A stretch of DNA of 18,518 nucleotides, taken from positions 1 through 18,518 of the forward strand of contig JACDAW010000341.1 of assembly GCA_013695245.1 (NCBI GenBank), written 5' to 3'. The first letter of the stretch is position 1; each line of letters opens with the position of its first letter. This stretch comes from Pyrinomonadaceae bacterium. Lineage in GTDB: Bacteria > Acidobacteriota > Blastocatellia > Pyrinomonadales > Pyrinomonadaceae. The position numbers and the translations under genes were made by a program. Positions 14,766-18,518 of the stretch are shown in pieces. The notes beneath the pieces were generated by a model that did not search any database, had not been told where the DNA came from, and worked only from the letters and a program-made list of their open reading frames with translations.

Positions 14766-17700
14766 ATGATACCTATATTTAAGCACAGGCTTGCGGCGAG
14801 CATTAAGTGTGCTTTCACAGCTTTGACGCTGTTCGTCATGTGCGCGGGCGTAGCGCTGGCGCAACAAGAGACCGGGCAGATTAGCGGCACCGTAAGCGAC
14901 CCGAACAGCGCATTAGTCGCGGGCGCAACCGTCACTGTTAAATCGGTGGACACGGGTGCCGAACGCACCGTCACGACGGGTTCTGACGGTAATTACATCG
15001 TCACTAACTTACAACCCGGCGTTTATGAAGTCACGGCTAATGCTAGTGGCTTCCAAGCTACGCAAGGGCAGCGTGTGCAGGTGACGGTTGGCGGCAGACC
15101 GACGCTTGATGTTCAGTTCGGTCAAGTAACGAGCATTCCGGGTGAAACCGTTGAGGTAGTCGGAAGCGGCGGCGTTGAGATTAACACGCAAGATCAGCAG
15201 CTTTCCGACGTGGTGTCGTCGAATCAGGTGCGCAATCTGCCGACGGTAACCCGTAACCCTTACGACCTCGTCGGTATTTCTGGAAACGTCTCGGAAAATT
15301 CGGAAGGCGGTCAGAATACAACTGGCGGTGGCGCGGGTTTTAATATCAACGGACTGCGGGCTGCGAGCACGAGTATTCTGCTCGATGGCGCTGAAAACGT
15401 TAATAATTTTTCAGCAACCATCGGACAAGCCATACCGCTCGACGCCGTGCAGGAGTTTCGCGTCATTACAAGCAACTTCTCGGCCGAGTACGGGCGCGCT
15501 TCCGGTGGCATTGTCAACGTGGCGACTATCGCGGGTGGCAATGACTTCAACGGCTCGGCTTACATCTTCAACCGCATCTCGAAGCTCGCCTCAAACGGCT
15601 TCGACAACAACGCGCGCGGCATCCCGCGCGGCGTCTTTACCCGTAATCAATTCGGTTACGCGGTAAGCGGCCCCGTTGTTCGCAACAAACTCTTCTTCTC
15701 CAACAGTCTGGAGTTTACTCGCGTCCGCAGCGGCGGCACGCGAACCGCCTTTGTGCTGACGCCGGAATTTCTCGCCGCTTCCGGTGTTTCTGCGACGACG
15801 CGCAACTTCATTAACAGATACACGCTCGCCGCCACGCCGACGGGTAGAACCGTTACTGCCGGATCGCAAGGCATCACTGGAATTCCGTCTTCAACTCCCT
15901 TGTTTCAAGAAGTGCAGTATTCCTCTCCGAGAGATTTAGGCGGCGGCGTCCCGGAGAACAGCTACAGTCTGGTCGGTCGCGTTGATTACAATCTGAGCGA
16001 GAGGACGCAGCTTTACGGCCGCTATGCTTTAGAAGATCAGGCATTCGCCGAGGGCACGCAAGCCTTCAGCCCGTATGCGGGATTCAGCACCGGCTCGACC
16101 GCGTTCAACCAAAATGCGCTCGTCAACTTAACGCATCAGTTCACGCCGAACTTTATTTCGCAAACGAAGCTCGCGTTCAACCGCTTGAACGGCGGGCAAC
16201 CGCTCGGCGAGCAACCGCCGGGCCCGACGCTCTACATCAACGGCGGCAGAGCGGTTTCTATCGGCGGCATTAACATTGCTTTTCCGGGTTATCTGCCCTT
16301 CAATCCGGGCAGCGCGATTCCGTTTAGCGGAGCGCAAAACTCCGGTCAAGTCAATCAAGACTTCAACTATTCGCGCGGCAAACAGAATTTCCGCTTCGGC
16401 GGTCAGTACGTCTATATCCAAGACAACCGCACGTTCGGCGCTTACTTGAATTCGGTTCAAGCGCTCGGTAACACCACGACGGAGGCGCTTAATAATTTGG
16501 TGAGCGGCAATATCGTGTCCTTTTCGGGAGCGATTGATCCGGGCGGTAGATTCCCCGGTCAAGATGTGCCGCTACCGGTCGGCCCGCCGAACTTCTCGCG
16601 CAGCAATCGCTACAATGAGTTTGCTATCTACGGCAACGATGCGATTCGCATTCACCCGCGTGTCACGATGAACTTGGGCTTGCGCTACGAATACTACGGC
16701 GTGCAGCAGAACAAAGACCCGAACCTTGATGCCAACTTCTATTACGGGGACGGCGCGAACATCTTCGAGCAGATCAGGAACGGTCGTGGATTCCGCACGC
16801 CTGAATCTTCGATTGGTAAGCTCTACCGTCCTGACAAAAACAATTTTGCTCCGCGCTTCGGTCTTGCGTGGGACGTATTCGGCGACGGCAAGACTTCACT
16901 GCGCGGCGGCTACGGCGTAGCTTACGAGCGCAACTTCGGTAACGTCACCTTCAACGTGCTCTTCAATCCGCCGAACTTCGCCATCGTTTCTCTCACCGCT
17001 AATTCTGCTAACGGTGCGGGAGACGTTGCTTCACTTCCGATCTTTGCCGATAATGCCGGCCCCTTCGGCGGAACCGGCCCGGCGCGCAGATTAGGTTTGG
17101 TGCAAGCGCGTTTTGTTGACAACAACATCACGAACGCTTACGCACACTTCTACAGCGTGGCGTTTGAACATCAGTTGGCGCGTAACACCGTCGCCAGCGT
17201 CGAATATTCCGGCTCGGCGGGTCGTGATTTGTATTCGCTGACAAACATCAACCGCCCGCAATCCGGCACCTTCTACCTCGGTAGCCGAACGGCGTCGGCC
17301 GCCGGCGGCACCACCAATCGCCTTAACGGAAGTTTCGCCACGATCTTCCAGCGCGGCAATTTAGGTTTCTCAAACTACAACGGATTGACCGCCGCGCTTG
17401 AGAGCAACAACTTCCGCAGCACAGGATTGACATTAAGCGCCCGCTACACGTTCTCGAATGCGAAGGACAACCTGAGTAATACTTTCAGCTCGACGGGTCA
17501 AACCTTCTTCACCGGCTTCACCGATTCGTTCGATCCGAGACTTGATTACGGTAATGCGGACTTCGACGTTCGTCATCGCTTCGTCGGCACTTTCAACTAC
17601 GAAATTCCGTTCTTCAACAACGTTGAGAATCGTTTCGTCAGAGAACTGCTCGGCGGCTTCAGCATCAACGGCATTGTCAATGTCAGAACCGGGCAGCCCT

Positions 17701-18167
17701 TCACGGTGTTCGATTGCACGAATCAATTTGAAACCTGTGCGCGCCTGATACCATCAGGCGGTATTAGCTTCAATGGCACAGATAATCCGTCTCCGACGGG
17801 AAACCCGAACCAGTTCACATACATCGATCTGACCGGGCAGACTGCTCGCGTTCCGGGCAACCCCGTTACGGGTAACTACGACTTCGGGCCGTACCCGGCG
17901 AACATGACGACGCGCAACGCTTTCCGTAGCCCCGGCTTCTACAACATTGACTTGGCGTTGTACAAGCGCATCAGGATCACGGAAGGCACGAGTCTCCAGC
18001 TTCGCGCTGAAGTCTTCAATGTGCTTAATCATGCGAATTTGTTCGTTGACTATAGTGGAGCAGACGTCAGTAGCAGCGACTTCGTGCCCGCGCAGCGTGG
18101 GTTGCCGTTCGCGTCTGGCGTTCTTGAGCGACGCAATGTGCAACTGGCAGCGAAGTTCATCTTCTAA
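14766..18167 (+). CDS. Oar/TonB-dependent-receptor-like outer-membrane protein, module 2
   Basis: 1133 residues. A longer signal peptide (hydrophobic stretch CAFTALTLFVMCAGVALA, cut before Q33), then a carboxypeptidase-regulatory-like domain (about 37-118: GQISGTVSDPNSALVAGATVTV, GNYIVTNLQPGVYEVTANASGF). The plug region is more canonical than in receptor 1: FNINGLRAASTSILLDGAENVN (192-213), AVQEFRVITSNFSAEYGRASGGIVNV (227-252). The barrel ends in RRNVQLAAKFIF with a terminal Phe. The ATG at 14766 follows the strong site GAGGAGGT by 5 nt; an in-frame TTG at 14751 overlaps that site and is rejected. It is homologous to receptor 1 in domain order but diverged along the barrel, so a different cargo is likely. 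It is ended by a strong terminator at 18192. No SusD-like lipoprotein or inner-membrane transporter is linked. Confidence 0.92.
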   Translation: MIPIFKHRLAASIKCAFTALTLFVMCAGVALAQQETGQISGTVSDPNSALVAGATVTVKSVDTGAERTVTTGSDGNYIVTNLQPGVYEVTANASGFQATQGQRVQVTVGGRPTLDVQFGQVTSIPGETVEVVGSGGVEINTQDQQLSDVVSSNQVRNLPTVTRNPYDLVGISGNVSENSEGGQNTTGGGAGFNINGLRAASTSILLDGAENVNNFSATIGQAIPLDAVQEFRVITSNFSAEYGRASGGIVNVATIAGGNDFNGSAYIFNRISKLASNGFDNNARGIPRGVFTRNQFGYAVSGPVVRNKLFFSNSLEFTRVRSGGTRTAFVLTPEFLAASGVSATTRNFINRYTLAATPTGRTVTAGSQGITGIPSSTPLFQEVQYSSPRDLGGGVPENSYSLVGRVDYNLSERTQLYGRYALEDQAFAEGTQAFSPYAGFSTGSTAFNQNALVNLTHQFTPNFISQTKLAFNRLNGGQPLGEQPPGPTLYINGGRAVSIGGINIAFPGYLPFNPGSAIPFSGAQNSGQVNQDFNYSRGKQNFRFGGQYVYIQDNRTFGAYLNSVQALGNTTTEALNNLVSGNIVSFSGAIDPGGRFPGQDVPLPVGPPNFSRSNRYNEFAIYGNDAIRIHPRVTMNLGLRYEYYGVQQNKDPNLDANFYYGDGANIFEQIRNGRGFRTPESSIGKLYRPDKNNFAPRFGLAWDVFGDGKTSLRGGYGVAYERNFGNVTFNVLFNPPNFAIVSLTANSANGAGDVASLPIFADNAGPFGGTGPARRLGLVQARFVDNNITNAYAHFYSVAFEHQLARNTVASVEYSGSAGRDLYSLTNINRPQSGTFYLGSRTASAAGGTTNRLNGSFATIFQRGNLGFSNYNGLTAALESNNFRSTGLTLSARYTFSNAKDNLSNTFSSTGQTFFTGFTDSFDPRLDYGNADFDVRHRFVGTFNYEIPFFNNVENRFVRELLGGFSINGIVNVRTGQPFTVFDCTNQFETCARLIPSGGISFNGTDNPSPTGNPNQFTYIDLTGQTARVPGNPVTGNYDFGPYPANMTTRNAFRSPGFYNIDLALYKRIRITEGTSLQLRAEVFNVLNHANLFVDYSGADVSSSDFVPAQRGLPFASGVLERRNVQLAAKFIF

Positions 18168-18191
18168 CTTGGAGGTAACGTTTCATCCTCC

Positions 18192-18219
18192 GGGGAGTCC
18201 ATTGCGGACTCCCCTTTTT
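18192..18219 (+). terminator. Rho-independent terminator after receptor gene 2
   Basis: A perfect 9-bp stem ggggagtcc/ggactcccc (18192-18200 with 18206-18214), 5-nt loop and five T residues. It starts 24 bp after the receptor stop. No T-run follows on the minus strand, so it serves the plus strand only. Confidence 0.9.
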
Positions 18220-18245
18220 ATTTCAACACGCCTCTTGGTTCGCCT

Positions 18246-18518
18246 CTATTTCCAATCGCCGATAAGCACAAACGGCGCCCAGTAGAAGGGCGCGCTGTAG
18301 CGTTTGCCGTCGATCATGCGCTGCTGCGCAGTGCGAAGCGCGGCGGACGGCGATGCGCTCTTCTCATTCAACAATCCTTTGTAGAAATCTTGCATAAGAT
18401 CGGCGGTCGCTTTATCAGCAACTGACCAGAGGCTAACGCCAACGGTCGGCGCGCCCGCATACATGAACGCGCGTGTCAGTCCGATCACTCCTTCGCCGCG
18501 CTTCTCTTTGCCCAAGCC
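18246..18518 (-). CDS. CHAT-domain protein, C-terminal fragment (cut by window edge)
   Basis: 91 codons are open from the right edge to a TAG at 18246-18248. The sequence GLGKEKRGEGVIGLTRAFMYAGAPTV, then SLWSVADKATADLMQDFYKGL and an ending WAPFVLIGDWK, is the classical C-terminal part of a CHAT (caspase-HetF-associated with TPRs) domain, after the catalytic Cys. The catalytic His and Cys lie outside the window, so activity cannot be judged. Such proteins usually carry N-terminal TPR repeats and may act in proteolytic signalling or defence; neither is shown here. It converges on the receptor 2 gene. Confidence 0.88.
   Translation of the reverse strand, partial: GLGKEKRGEGVIGLTRAFMYAGAPTVGVSLWSVADKATADLMQDFYKGLLNEKSASPSAALRTAQQRMIDGKRYSAPFYWAPFVLIGDWK

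Noticed and set aside
4672..18167. SusCD-type polysaccharide utilisation locus
   Set aside because: No SusD-like lipoprotein, glycoside hydrolase or ECF/anti-sigma pair is present.

Overview
The window looks like chromosomal DNA from an Acidobacteriota bacterium, probably class Blastocatellia. This is an inference from gene content: two very large outer-membrane receptors with an N-terminal carboxypeptidase-regulatory-like domain (a family strongly expanded in that phylum), LytS/LytTR two-component pairs, a Fis-type mini-regulator, a DUF885 protein and a CHAT-domain protein. The DNA is moderately GC-rich with no abrupt change in composition. No tRNA, rRNA, insertion sequence or CRISPR array was seen.

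Left part (1-4260) holds ordinary metabolic and housekeeping genes: a DUF885 metalloprotease-like exported protein running off the left edge (minus), a divergent metallo-beta-lactamase-fold hydrolase (plus), a convergent COG3565-type VOC protein (minus), and an exported alpha/beta-hydrolase (minus). Two long perfect inverted repeats (2612-2671 and 3424-3471) sit at gene ends and probably act as terminators.

Central and right part (4261-18219) is the interesting section. It has two copies of one module on the plus strand. Copy 1: 4-TM LytS-type histidine kinase (4672-5883), LytTR response regulator (5810-6580), Fis-type HTH protein (6777-7166), exported 7-TPR protein (7218-8174), then an Oar/TonB-dependent-receptor-like outer-membrane protein (8511-12290). 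Copy 2: histidine kinase (12531-13664), LytTR regulator (13636-14403), outer-membrane receptor (14766-18167). The paired proteins are clearly homologous, and the regulators share near-identical nucleotide blocks. The arrangement recalls the E. coli BtsSR and YpdAB systems, where LytS/LytTR pairs switch on a transporter gene. Here the presumed target is an outer-membrane receptor.

Non-coding signals support a regulatory link. Upstream of kinase 1 are four TCGTCAC-like direct repeats with an exact 21-bp period (4362-4431), the geometry expected for LytTR dimers. Two more copies 42 bp apart lie just upstream of the Fis-type gene (6636-6684). A different perfect 17-bp element (cgatccaaatacatcaa) lies 231 and 250 bp upstream of the two receptor start codons (8280-8296 and 14516-14532), in otherwise dissimilar DNA. 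Rho-independent terminators close the TPR gene and both receptor genes, so each receptor probably has its own promoter.

The right edge (18246-18518, minus) is the C-terminal end of a CHAT-domain protein.
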